NCBI GenBank assembly: GCA_019828545.1
Contig: JACVRA010000178.1
Coordinates: 124,001 to 188,000, forward strand
Reading direction: 5' to 3'
DNA from: Paracamarosporium sp. OC-R06-R3
Lineage: Eukaryota; Ascomycota; Dothideomycetes; Pleosporales; Didymosphaeriaceae
Length of the DNA: 64,000 nucleotides
Within the stretch, counting starts at the first letter, position 1; every line of letters begins with the position of its first letter. Below, piece by piece: positions 23,800-34,776 of this stretch. Below the pieces are notes generated by a model, which made no database searches, was not told the DNA's origin, and saw nothing but the letters and a program-made list of their open reading frames with translations. Made by a program: the position numbers and the translations under genes.

Positions 23800-24140
23800 A
23801 TGGTAGCACTCAGTAAGCAACTTGTAGTTGCTGTTGCTATTTTTACAATCGTCCAAGCTCATCCTCGAGGGTACAAATCTTCACGAATAGCAAGCAACAC
23901 ACACCGACATACGTTCAAAGACTTCCAATGTAGCAGTCGTAATCTAGCCTAGGCCGTCAAACGAAAATTGTAGCCGTCGACGACATCACAAATCAAGACC
24001 ACAAAGATAACTTAACGTCGGGTCTCAAAGATGTCATCACAATCGCAGCGAAGCTTCTCAAAACTAGGGTTTTGGTTGATAATCAATATACTGATGACAA
24101 CTCTAAGGAATCATCAGATAGATATACAAGAACTCTGTAG
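23800..24140 (+). CDS. Candidate small secreted protein, possibly HsbA-like and decayed
   Basis: An ATG at 23800 opens a classic signal peptide (MVALSKQLVVAVAIFTIVQA followed by HPRG). The frame stops soon after unless an intron of 77 bases is removed (GTACAA at 23871 to CTAG at 23947). Splicing gives a product of about 87 residues ending at TAG 24138-24140. The mature part, with VDDITNQDHKDNLTSGLKDV, loosely resembles the helical hydrophobic surface-binding protein (HsbA) family of secreted fungal proteins, which are usually about twice as long. The early stop in AT-rich surroundings suggests a truncated or mutated copy. Splice signals are only moderate and no cysteine pair is present. It could equally be a chance signal-peptide-like frame. 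Confidence 0.35.
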
Positions 24141-25035
24141 ACACGAATTTTCAACAGCACTAGTGTTTATATGAACGGCAACGTTGTTGTATTTTCGACT
24201 AATCACTGGAATCACACACTGAGTAGTTGTTAGACTAGGTGTAGGACCCTGACGGGTCGGTTCCAGAGCAGAACTACGCAAGGCTGTAAGCTTATAAGGG
24301 AACGACGATTTTGGGACAACGAATTACAATCGTATGGTTTAGTCAAAATGGTAAGGAGTCATGCCTTAATGAGTGACGCAATAATCAAATAGGTAGGCTG
24401 TAGAACCTTGCAGTCTCTCCACAGACACAGACACAAACGATACAAACTAGCCAGCCTTTAATCGGTATGTACGCGTTGAGTCCGAAAATAGTAGTAACTA
24501 CAGAAACACTACCTTTCAACTTGATCAATCTATTTCTACTCAAGACTATAACTTAATTCACAATTTCATTCCGGAAAAAGCCCACATCAGAGCAATCCGA
24601 TGCAGTGAGCAGTGAGGCACCCCCTTCTGCTGACAACAGTCCAACGAGACCTCTACGCTTTTGTGCTGGTTATTTTGTTCTCAAAGTATCATCATCATCC
24701 AGTGAGATAGCGGCGTATACACTCTGTACGTCACAATTTCGCTGTACTGATCACTCGCACAGACACTTTTACATCACAAAGTTTACTCGGAATTATATCA
24801 AAGTACTTTAGCATAGAGATATGGAACCTTAGACGAGGTTGCAAGTTCTTGAGGTAAAGTACATCCGGTAATAAAGGAAGTGTAATCAATACAGTTGAAA
24901 GAAAAGACACAATTAGTGTTTGAAAAGTTAGAGAGCAATTAACAAGTGTATATAAGGAGTTGAACAACTAACTCGAGACGATTAAAAATACATGCAGATT
25001 CAAAAGCGTCCGAGACAAAATCAACAACATGACGC
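24141..25035. other. AT-rich intergenic stretch, possible decayed repeat
   Basis: Many stops in all frames. A segment from about 24228 (starting TGTTAGAC) to about 24510 has the feel of a decayed solo LTR, but I could not find matching terminal repeats or a target-site duplication, so this is only a suggestion. Confidence 0.3.
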
Positions 25036-25996
25036 TCACGGCACCAAACCTGCAGCAACCAGACCGGCAGCACCAACAAAAAGTATAACAGATCCCGTGG
25101 GAATAGGTTGTGAAGCGGCAAACCCTTTGTCTTCTGTTGACGTGCTAGAAGTAGCTGGGTTCGATGGAGATGAGGCAGTAGGAGCATTAATGACGGTCGC
25201 AGTGCCCCAGTTTCCGAGCGTGGTAAGCTGATCTTGGTTGATCTCTTGAGTGGAGATCGTTACTCCTGGAGCTTCTGATGCCTCAAGCAACATGGATGCC
25301 TCGGGTGCAGCAGACCGAGTCATTATACAGGTCCAGGGATCAGCTATTTTGGCTTCCCCTGTCCAATGACAAGCTATGTCGGCAGTATAGATGTCCTTCT
25401 CCCTCAAGTGAAATTCCCAAGTTGAAGGGCCTTGCACGATTGTGTACGGCTCGCAACTGTCATCTTCGTCACCATCCTGGCGTTTAAGAATAGCTCTAGC
25501 TGTTGGTCTGGGAATAGGTGTAAGTGTAATATCCTCGACCTCACTGATTGTCTCCTCAGCATCAGAAGCTGTAGGTAAGGGTGCGTAAATCGGTGTAAGT
25601 ATGATATCCTCAACGGTGCTTGTTACTCGACGTGACGAAGAAGCTGCCACTTGTCTAGAACTGAGTTCGGATGAAACTATGTTTTTATTAGTACGGGAAT
25701 CTGACAAGAGTATAGATTTGGATGGCGCGCAGGGTAACACATGTCTCGATACGATATCTAGACATATGTAGTGGAAGTGTTTGGTGTTGAGCAAATCTAA
25801 GATACTTGCCAATAGATACAACTCTACTGCTGATGAGACTGGTTATTTGTGGATCACAGGCACGTGTATATGTTGTTGCCTTTGCGTCGGCAGTGCTGTA
25901 AGTTATGGTAGGTTCTGAGTAAAGGTTGAAGATCTCCGCGGTAGATTGTGCCGCTACTGTTCCGAAGAGTAGAGCGATAACTGACGTTGAGTGCAT
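25036..25996 (-). CDS. Secreted GPI-anchored protein
   Basis: The ATG at 25996 starts a signal peptide (MHSTSVIALLFGTVAAQS). The C-terminus is a Ser/Thr/Ala stalk followed by a hydrophobic tail (GSVILFVGAAGLVAAGLVP), the layout of a GPI-anchored surface protein. The middle has CEPYTIVQGPSTWEF, matching a conserved QGPST block in a Dothideomycete GPI-anchored family. The two halves lie in different frames, so at least one intron is needed. The best fit by frame is GTATCT at plus 25805 to CTCAG at 25661 (145 bases); a nearby TTCTAG acceptor also fits. The boundaries are uncertain. Between exon 1 and the QGPST block is an unusual insert with two copies of a VEDI(I/T)LTPI motif and a KR site (LKRQD) that could be a Kex2 cleavage point. 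Function is unknown; cell-wall surface protein is likely. Confidence 0.65.
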
Positions 25997-27992
25997 ATTG
26001 CTTGACGGATTGGAAATGATGATCTATAACGAGAAGAAATTGGAATCAATAGAGACTTATCCGACAGAGGCAATGGAAGGATAAAGGAGAGCAGTTATAT
26101 ATTTCTCTACTCATATACTGCGGACAAACGTAACTACGCCCGTAGTGGCTGAGCAATATTCAGCCCTGTTACGCTAGTGCACGGCTTTTTTGCCAAGGAT
26201 GTAGGATGAGATCACTTGCACAGCACACATGGCCCCGTCAGGCGTTCGAGGCTGATGGAATTTCGCTCATTCCTTACCGCTCTTTTGTATATCGGGTGCT
26301 TATCTACTCCGCGGAATGCTGAATTTCAGTTCTCAAGAAAGCCGGTATAGTTACTTACGTTGTGGAGATAGCTGAAGCCAAATCCTAGGTCATACATAGT
26401 ATTCGTAAATAATCTGCAAATGTGCAAATTATATATACGCAAACAGGCTTGGGCTCACGATATGAATCATGATTAATCAAGTACTCTTATATGACAGCGG
26501 TAGCTCAAGATCATCGAACTATTTTACGGTCCTGCGTGCAACACTGTATTCACATACTAACCTTCATTGAAACGCTAACATCTTTGGGGGGATTGTTCTT
26601 TCTGTAGCTCCACATCTAGATTAGACGTGCTTGGCTATCGCATCTCCATTCGTACGAAAGGGCATGCCCAGTCGGATGCAGGCACCGTTAGGTCGTAGCT
26701 AACTGATCATCAATCGCCCGACCCACATTTATTGGCACGTCATAACGTATCGCAGAGCTGGATGCATCAGACGGCGAATATCTTGCTCCTCTAGCATAGC
26801 AATTGAATTGGAAGATCTCGATTTGTTAGCTCAGAGCTGTGTTCAAATTGTAGATGATGGAGAATAATGATAATATATCGAGTGTTAGTAAACGTGATAC
26901 AACCCTATTGTCCGTACGCAATCCTTACCAACGCAATCGCACAGACGCTCTTCTATCTCACGGGAAGATACAGGGGACTCCATACGATCATCCGGACATC
27001 GGGATACTTCTTTAAATTACTATAGTGAGCAAACATACCAATGAACACATTCATTGTAGGGACATATAGCTATAATATGTGGACATGCCGAATCGGAGCA
27101 ATTCACATAGAGACATCGTTGCATCGGAATGCTGTACAGTAGCTGAAGTTAGTATGACAGAACTGATCAAGGTACAGGCTTCGTGGTTTCCAAGCTGTCG
27201 GGTGAATACTGCATTGCCGTCGTTTCAGGGTAACAATTATTTATCTTCAGTTTTGTTTTTGACTAACATTCGGCATACGCCTTAGTACAGAAATGATACA
27301 AAAAAAGGTGGTTCCCCTGGGAATCTGCACAAAAAGGGCGTACAGCAATTATTTATTCCCCAAATATCGCGCACGGTAATAGTGAACATGAAACCAACTC
27401 CTATTATTGAAGCGCTCAAATGTCGATCTGATACTTTTGTTCTTGGTATTGTGTCTCTTACCTAGAGTAACACAACGTATGGTACTGAAGGCCTGCGAAT
27501 CGCCTATAGCTGCACCATATATATTCGTGTGCATATATTAGAGCGATGGAAATCGATATCTGGATCCCGTTCCACGCTTCTGTGGGATCTAACGATTTTT
27601 TTCTCATCAATGATCAAAATAGGAGCAAGTATTTCTTGTGTCGTAGTCATAAAATGTACTCGACGATGTTGGTAATTTGGCATAATACTGGAAGGGAATA
27701 TAATCGTCCTCACGGCTAGTCTAGACCGATGCGATACTCGCAAGGCCAACTGCAAAAGGTATCTGAATGTATCATTACCTGGATATAGTACCAAAACGGA
27801 AGTGTTTCTTTAAGTTTAAGGAATTTTCTCTAGATAATTGAGATTGAACGTGACTCTAACGTGCATCACACACCGATTTTCCGCAGCAATTGGGGACACG
27901 CTAACCTCTTTGAGCCGGCCTGTAGATCGCCGAGGCTGCCGCCGCTCGCTGCTACTTACTCCCCCGTCTCTCAAACAAGACCATGACCTCGT
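25997..27992. other. Gene-poor AT-rich intergenic region
   Basis: About 2 kb upstream of the GPI-anchored gene (-) and of the kinase pseudogene (+). Only short frames occur. A 96-codon minus-strand frame at 27504-27794 looks partly protein-like, but I do not recognise it. Confidence 0.45.
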
Positions 27993-28785
27993 GACAGTCT
28001 AGTTCTCCGTCATCTCAACACTGGTTTGCACTCCATTAACCCCAATGTTATCGGTCTGTCTTCTATCGGAAAAATGATGAATTTCTATGCTCGCCACTGC
28101 ACCATATTCTCTTGGATTGCGTCACAGCAGTTTCAGGTAAAACACGTCACTACGGCGCCGCGCTCACCCCGGATTCGATGGAATAACCGTCTACACCATG
28201 CCAGCTTTCCGTCAAAGCGATCCAGCATCGTTCATGGCGACGACGAGTTCGACAACATTGTACTGCATCCCGTAGAACTCTGAGTGATTGCAATCCTGGA
28301 TTGGGAGCTGAGTACGATGGAGCATCCGCTTATGGGTTGCGTGTATATGACGGAGCTATATTGGGATAGATATGGCAAGGCAAGTTTAAACAATTCGAGA
28401 GACGATCAGGGTGGGGGAGCATGCCATTATAGGAAGAGAATGAAGGGCAGTATACCTGATATAAAACAGTTACTAGATGAGTATAGTAGGAGGGCAGGAT
28501 GGGATCCAAGAGGGGATCGGTGGGAGATTATGAACGTTTTCTATCCGATGAGGGTAAATAATGCAGCTCAATGAAGCCTGTGGATGGAGGAAGGAGTTGA
28601 ATCAGGTTGCTGATTGCGCATAGGACGGCACTATTACCCATGACATCCAAGTTCGAACAATTAGCTGGCTGGCAAGCAGCGAGTTCTCGCATGTGTACTT
28701 AGAGGTCACGAAGAGAAGCTTTGACCCTACTTTGGGCATGGTAAAGAAGCTCAAAGAGGAAGAAGATATGAAGACTAGCTTGTAA
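27993..28785 (+). pseudogene. Broken APH-family phosphotransferase (ACAD10/11-like kinase) pseudogene
   Basis: The plus strand encodes a recognisable part of the aminoglycoside phosphotransferase fold (Pfam PF01636). SIVHGDDEFDNIVLHP matches the catalytic HGDxxxxN loop, with Asp kept but the following Tyr/Phe-Lys changed to DE. VIAILDWELSTMEHPLMG matches the metal-binding IDWE motif, and WDPRGDRWEI comes further on. An in-frame TGA at 28281-28283 stands where relatives have Arg (PRVIAILDWE), fitting a CGA to TGA change. A later frameshift between about 28560 and 28660 moves the C-terminal segment (ASSEFSHVYLEV to the TAA at 28783-28785) into another frame. The N-terminal lobe is missing or unrecognisable upstream of about 27993. 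No intron model removes both lesions. An intact copy elsewhere in the genome would be expected if this came from a duplicate. Confidence 0.75.
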
Positions 28786-28991
28786 GGTGCAGAAGAAGCT
28801 AGACAGGGGCCCACATCGCAGAAGACACCAAACTCAGCATTGAGGGGCTAACGTGCAAAGAAAATGAAAACACTTTGCACCAATGAGTCGATGGAACCTG
28901 GCAAGGGAAAATTCTTCGAAAAATTATGGCTATATAATAATTGAAAACGAACATCCACCAACCAACAACCAATCAACACTCAGTGTTTCAA

Positions 28992-29072
28992 GGCGTGGTG
29001 GCGGAGTGGTTATCGCGCAAGACTAGAAATCTTGTTCCTTCGGGAGCGTCAGTTCGAATCTGGCCCACGTCG
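28992..29072 (+). tRNA. tRNA-Ser(AGA): tRNA-Ser (AGA)
   Basis: A cloverleaf can be folded by eye. The acceptor stem pairs GGCGTGG with CCACGTC (one G-U), the D-arm carries GAGTGGTTA, the anticodon stem CAAGA/TCTTG encloses the loop CTAGAAA with anticodon AGA, a long variable arm (TTCCTTCGGGAG) is typical of serine tRNAs, and the T-arm is GTCAG/CTGGC with TTCGAAT. The discriminator base is G at 29072. There is no intron. Confidence 0.95.
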
Positions 29073-29354
29073 ACGGTTACCGTGTACCCTCATGGGCACG
29101 AAATATATCTTTTTGTCTCGAGGCATCTGGTGTGTGTGTCGGAGTGCAAGTGGGTCTTCCTAGCGACAGTGGGGCGGCCTGAGTCCCTGCATATCCTAAC
29201 CCATTGTAACCGAAGTGCCTGTGTTCCAAGAAGTGGTGTGTATGTACATGCATCTTTGAAAGTGTTTTTTTTTGTTTCTAAGTTTGCGGACGGCTCAAAG
29301 AGGAAGAAATTTCATATAACTTATTATCTATTCACGGAGCTGAAGATCCCGATT

Positions 29355-30608
29355 TTAACTCCTCTCTACGCTGACCGTCTGGTCCACCAGGATCCCTTTT
29401 TTTGGCAATGCACTAAAATTGCCTCTCCCGACTTCCACTTTCCCTCTTCCTTCATACTCGAATACAGGTTTTGTCGAAGAATGCGTGCTCGCGCCATCAC
29501 TCTCGGACTCTTCTGCCACATCCTCTATCCTTTCTTCTCTTAGCACGGATGTAGAGCCGCCCTTATTCGCATGGTGCGCCGACATGTCTCTAAATTGGTA
29601 CGAGTGCCCCAATGTCGGGCCCGAGCGTGTTGTTCGTGAGGTGCGCCCACTGGAACCGAACAGCGATGGCAAGAGCCTGGCGAGGAGCGGCTTGACACAC
29701 GGAAGGCAACCGCAGACGATACCGATGTTGACTTCGACGATAGCGAGAGAGGTTGTGAGTGCCGCATCCCAGAGAAGATCTATGTTTGTAAAATAGCGAT
29801 TCAGGTAGATTAGACGGAAGACGCCTGCAATGCAGACGACTAGTCCGCAAGTGAAGACGAAGACGAGGCCAATGCGCTGCTTCAGTGGGAGCTGTATACG
29901 CCAAAGATAGCGTGCGGGCCATAGATAGACGAGAAAGTCGGTGACAGTGTTGATAGAGCCTATAGCGATCATGTTGGCGTGCATATCAACACAATGTATC
30001 TCGATGTCCTTGTCCCAGTAGCCTTTGAGAGGGTGGCATTGCGAGAGCATAAGGATGAGACAAGTGAGCGTGTAGGCCACGACAAAGGCGGCCATCGAGT
30101 AGGAGAAGATGCGGCTGGTCCCAGATGGAAAGATGCGAAGGTAGGTTTGGCAAATGGAGATTTTCGTAAGACCAACGCATAACGGATATACGACCTGAAA
30201 GACGAAGCCAATCTGATTCCCATTAGTTGGGACAATTAAAGTATCGTATCTGGAAATAGAGACACAATATATATGTAGAAAATTACTTACCTTGTAGTAT
30301 GGTTCATCCCATTCTGGTCTTCTATCCCACAAATGATAACCGAGGCCATATAGACACGACGTCCCGCCCAGTGATGTTAGACCAACGGCAAGTGCTGCAG
30401 CACCAAACATCAACCAGTCATCGACCCCAAGAGCATTTCTGAGGTGAGCTCGCGCATACAACCTTCCGGATATCAGCAACAGTACCAGCAAGCATGTCGA
30501 TATCGTTAGGCCAAGTACGACTGGAACGCGGGTCGTTGGATTCTCAAAATTCGGTGGCGGGAACCTGTCTTGTTGACCTGGAGTTGGCTCTGAACTGCCA
30601 AAAGCCAT
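29355..30608 (-). CDS. Fungal rhodopsin-like (PTH11-type) integral membrane protein
   Basis: Starts at ATG 30608 and ends at plus 29355. A 78-base intron at plus 30213-30290 (GTAAGT to ATCAG) is a multiple of three with no stop in frame, so the unspliced sequence also reads through. Splicing joins EPYYK to IGFVFQVVYPLCVGL and gives about 391 residues. About seven hydrophobic helices are present. Family landmarks are RLYARAHLRNALGVDDWLM after helix 1, KISICQTYLRIFPS, and FRLIYLNRY followed by a helix with the ENxGIVCGCLP-type block (here EVNIGIVCGCLPCVKPLL). This matches the fungal rhodopsin family (PF20684). The cytoplasmic tail is Ser/Thr/Arg-rich. It is the second member in this window; the two are clearly divergent and not a recent tandem copy. 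Ligand and pathway are unknown. Confidence 0.87.
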   Translation of the reverse strand: MAFGSSEPTPGQQDRFPPPNFENPTTRVPVVLGLTISTCLLVLLLISGRLYARAHLRNALGVDDWLMFGAAALAVGLTSLGGTSCLYGLGYHLWDRRPEWDEPYYKVSNFLHIYCVSISRYDTLIVPTNGNQIGFVFQVVYPLCVGLTKISICQTYLRIFPSGTSRIFSYSMAAFVVAYTLTCLILMLSQCHPLKGYWDKDIEIHCVDMHANMIAIGSINTVTDFLVYLWPARYLWRIQLPLKQRIGLVFVFTCGLVVCIAGVFRLIYLNRYFTNIDLLWDAALTTSLAIVEVNIGIVCGCLPCVKPLLARLLPSLFGSSGRTSRTTRSGPTLGHSYQFRDMSAHHANKGGSTSVLREERIEDVAEESESDGASTHSSTKPVFEYEGRGKVEVGRGNFSALPKKGILVDQTVSVERS

Positions 30609-32901
30609 GTTACACCTATTAGAGACTCTAGACTGAGCGTCTCTTAGTAGGATAAATTCAAAAGTGGGTTTGAATCGAGGAGCCCATGGAATTCATGATT
30701 TGGGTGGAGATCAAAATTGGGGAAGTTGTCTAAGAACAAATGTTATGCACATGACATTGCAGACTCGCTCTCATTAAGCGAACGAACGAACACACATGGT
30801 GAGGCGAAAGGATTCAGTCTCGAATGACTGATCCTCAGACACGAGAGGAAGCGAAGTTGCACTACGCAGGGGTACCCCTAGACATATTGCAACGTATTTG
30901 ATAAACGAGAACATGCTTGAAGAAGGATACTCATCTTGCGACTACTTTGATTTGTTAGAAGCAGTTTTTGAGGTTGGCTCGAACAATTTTCGAGCTTCCC
31001 TTCTTCGAAAGGTATTGTCCAGTTGCACCAACAAGACTCATGGTGTCAGCGGGTGCGTTCAGAAGGGTGGAGAAATGACACTGATCTGAGGCTGTGCCTT
31101 CCAAGACCGCCTTGCATGCATCAGAAGCTTCGGAGGATTTCATTCAATGAAAGTGAGCCCACCACCACGGTAGAAATCTGCGTCTACCCCATGGGGTTGG
31201 AGGTATTGCCTCGCGTGACCATTTTTATTCGTCAGTAATGCCTCATATCAAACTTTAGCTCAGACACTACCACGGGGAGAGCGGTACCGATGCCGTCTAG
31301 CGAGGGTGATCAGTCTTGGCTGTTCGCCAGGAAGATCTCGATGCCCAACAGGCTCCTGTGCCGCAACAGACTGGAAAAGTCGCGCGTAGAGGCGTGGAAA
31401 ACGCTGACTGAGGGTGCCACTCGATCAAAATCTTCCAGAGTGAGAAGAAGTAACTCATGGGCTTTGATACAGCCTCATTCACTATGCATACAACTGGGAG
31501 CGTTTAGTAGGTGTGCATTTCCAAGGACGTGGATTACCGGTGCAGTGGGTGCAGGGACGTCGGCTCGTGTCCCTGTAGCCGTAGTGCTGACGCCCACTGT
31601 AACAGGTAAGATTCATTGAACATAGACGAATAGAACCAATTGGATCATTGTGACGAAACCTTGGTAGAGCGCGGCGTAAATGTAGGATGAACGCTAGCGA
31701 AATACGAACTATACGGTTGGTAAAATACGTCTGTCTATAGCTTAGCTTCCTTGGAAGGTCACAGAATTTTGCCGATGGGCCGATATCATGGGAAGTGAGG
31801 CGACCTTGGACATGCGCAGGATGTGACTTGTCGCAGCATTAGGTTTAATCATCCCGTGGAGTGGCTGTTCCCACCAGGCAGATAGAGTTGGTGGAAATGG
31901 ACATGGCAGCAGGCCGAAGCCTTTCACAGCTCGCATGAAGAGTGCAGGCGGCTAACCGAGGTGGCAGCATGGATTGTCATGGCTCATTGCAAACTAGTCA
32001 ATTATTGAAATGACGATCTACCGTATGCGCTCCTACGTACCGTGTACACCTAGGGTCCTTGTCCTGCGTGCTGAAGATTGGGTACCAAGACCAATTCCAG
32101 AAAGTTCAAGCACGGTGCATCGGTAGGCAAGCAGGCCTACAGGGCTTGGGAAGTTCGCATACGACTACTAAACGCCTGGAACAAGTGTAAGCAGGTGAAG
32201 CCTCTAAAAGCAGCCTTCCTGAATGGCTAGCCGCACATAGTACTACAACAGTCAGCTAAAATTTTTGTATGTGTTCGTCATATTGCTGCCTTGCCAACAT
32301 GTTCTGTTGTCCTTGCAATCCTGCTAAGGAGGCAATCGCATGTCGAAAGATCAGATAAAGGTTTCGAAGAAGCAATTGAAATTATTGAGGTGGCCTGCTG
32401 TCGACATGATAGCATGCTGCCCTGAGTTCTGTAGAGGGACGCTCGAAGCTCAATTTTGGGAGGATCAGCTGGTCCTCTTTGAGTGGAATGATTCTGCAGT
32501 TTCGAGGACAGTGTCCGGTTTGATATGGCAGCGCCGTAAGTGCAGGCGTGGCATCCGTTGGAAAGACGTGGTTTAGGGCGCGGGCGGTCACGCGTTTTCT
32601 CGGCGCCCGGAGAATCCCGCCATGCCGATGCAAAAGCGGTGAAAAGCCATGGTCCCGCGTGTAAACATTGAATAAACAAGGCTTTGGGCCCAAGCCTGCC
32701 GCGCTAGGTATTTCTCTCTGCTGCTGCCTACATCTGGAGAACCTTAGGCCTCGATCACGACGACGTCTTTGCACACCCGCAACTCCGCCGCCATCGCTCC
32801 CATCTGCAGTTCGCCTGCCCCGCCATCGCCCAACCTCGCGCACTCCCCGCTACAAACACGCGCACACGACCTCTCCAAACCCATTGCTACACGAGTGCAC
32901 C
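30609..32901. other. Intergenic region, no gene supported
   Basis: About 2.3 kb between the divergent rhodopsin-like gene (-) and CKS1 (+). Frames of 60 to 150 codons appear near 31.3 and 32.4-32.8 kb on both strands, but they overlap each other and show no motif. The segment 32700-32900 is pyrimidine-rich, as expected for the CKS1 promoter and leader. Confidence 0.5.
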
Positions 32902-33407
32902 ATGGCCGCAGATATGGACATCGACTTCACGCGCCGCAACAAGAAGCCACGTCCATTGACGGAGCATGAGAAGGACAAGCTGGAAGAGTTCATCGAGGCT
33001 ATCCACTACTCGGCACGGTGCGCTCTGCCTCTTCTTACACTTACGTTGCGCCACCGCTAATTGGGTCCTGCAGCTATTCAGACGAGCAGTATGAGTACCG
33101 TCACGTACAGCTGCCGAAGCAGATGCTCAAGTCGATACCCAAGGAGTACTTTGACGGGAGCAGAGGCACGCTGAAGCTACTGTGGGAAGAAGAGTGGAGG
33201 GCGCTGGGCATCACACAGGTATGCGCCAGCTGCAGAAGAGAGCTCTTGCACCGCTAACAGTCTTTTAGAGTCTTGGATGGGAACACTACGAAGTCCACGA
33301 GCCCGAGCCACATATCCTGCTTTTCAAGTACGTTCTATCGCGCTGGGTCCAGGCGGCTACTGACGCAGGATAGGCGACCGATCAATTACCAGCCTCCCAT
33401 GCACTGA
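32902..33407 (+). CDS. CKS1: Cyclin-dependent kinase regulatory subunit Cks1
   Basis: Four short exons, 32902-33017, 33074-33218, 33269-33327 and 33374-33407, give 117 residues. All three introns (56, 50 and 46 bases) start GT, end AG and restore the family sequence. The conserved core is continuous: [58 protein letters not shown] and [16 protein letters not shown]. The [10 protein letters not shown] motif is the strand-exchange hinge and the basic cleft residues bind phosphothreonine. Cks1 binds the Cdk1 kinase and directs multisite phosphorylation in the cell cycle. The last exon carries only 11 codons. The N-terminus has a basic Arg/Lys stretch (RRNKKPRP) before the core. The gene is essential in yeasts. 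Confidence 0.96.
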
Positions 33408-34776
33408 GCTACCGAGCAATGCTCACCCGCCAACCGGGGTCTTTGAAGCCTCAAAGCCATACCGCACGGCCTCTACGTGCCACGATACGACGAGCTTGAA
33501 CACGCCTCTTGGGCGACACTTCCTGCCTTCCTTGTCCATTTTGGGTGAAAGCGGTTGAACTGTTTAATGACGACATGAGCATAGCGGAACGAAAGAGCTG
33601 GGACAACATGCTCCCGCGTAATAGGCGTTTGCTATTGCATATCTTAGAATGTCGATGACTGACGGCTTTTGTACATAGGCGCAGGCTTAAGGGCTCGCGA
33701 CAACAGCGGCATTGAATGATACAGCTTCCATCATGTTTCCGTCATGCTTCCATTCTTTCGAGAGACATCATGCGATGATGCACGTTTCTTGGCATCCTGC
33801 TAGTTCCGTTTCCAATGGCATAACATACCTTCTTTAGCCCTGACCACAGCTTCTGGAATGATACGAAGACGCTTCGACCGCTAGACCCATTCGGCACCGG
33901 AACGTCGAGGAGCCACCGCATGAAGGAACACGAAGCGTGATTGTACCTTAATGAGGTTTAGCGTGATTTCCCCGCAATGCCAGCATGGTTCCTTCTCCCT
34001 TTAGCATCAACGGTTTCCAACGGCTGCGATCGGCCATTTGGCTAAACTCTCTTACTCTCAGACTCTTAACTTTGATCCATCTTTCACCCGACACCATACG
34101 GACCTTTCGTAGCTGCAAAGTCAACCAGCTTCATCTCTCGGTCGCGCTCGGATGCTTCAGCACGGTACAATCTAACTTAGCTTGGTCTTTCATCGCTCTT
34201 GCAGCATCTGGGTTGCCGCTGCACCCAAGCCAAGTGACCCTTACAGGCTCCCCTCTACCACAAGAAGTGAGCTCTCCTGTGTTTTTGATGTGCATTCGAT
34301 ACTAGGGGATGGTGTCGGCTATCTACTACCAGTGCGCTGTATTCGCTCTTGCGATGTTGCAGTTGATTGTCCTGCTATCGACACATTACTTACCTTTCAT
34401 AGACTTGATTGGTTTCGACTCATGGATCGTCTAGACCCGCCCCCTGCATCTACCGCATACCGGGCATAATGTTATTCAGGTACTCTGGATCCTTGTTGTG
34501 GGGCACACAGTCCAATCCATTTCTTGCAATGATTGGATGGCTGATTTCTTTCTAACAAAAATTGTATGGTCCGAAACCAGGGTGTCGATAACGTCTGATA
34601 GCAGCCTAAACTTCTCCTACCTGTCTTGTCAGGCACTATGGTACGAGAAAATGGACGCCAGTCTGGGTGCCTTACTATAAGAATCAAACGAGTCTTCACC
34701 TTTTTAGTTTGGTAAATCAATACCAATTTTTACAGAAGGCTCAACGGCTGCTATACGCACTACAGCTTACACAAAC
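33408..34776. other. Intergenic region, no gene supported
   Basis: Short frames near 34.0-34.7 kb lack any family resemblance and overlap on both strands. Must include the promoter of the C2H2 zinc-finger gene. Confidence 0.5.

Noticed and set aside
24228..24511. Possible solo LTR starting TGTTAG
   Set aside because: No matching 3' terminus or target-site duplication could be found by eye.
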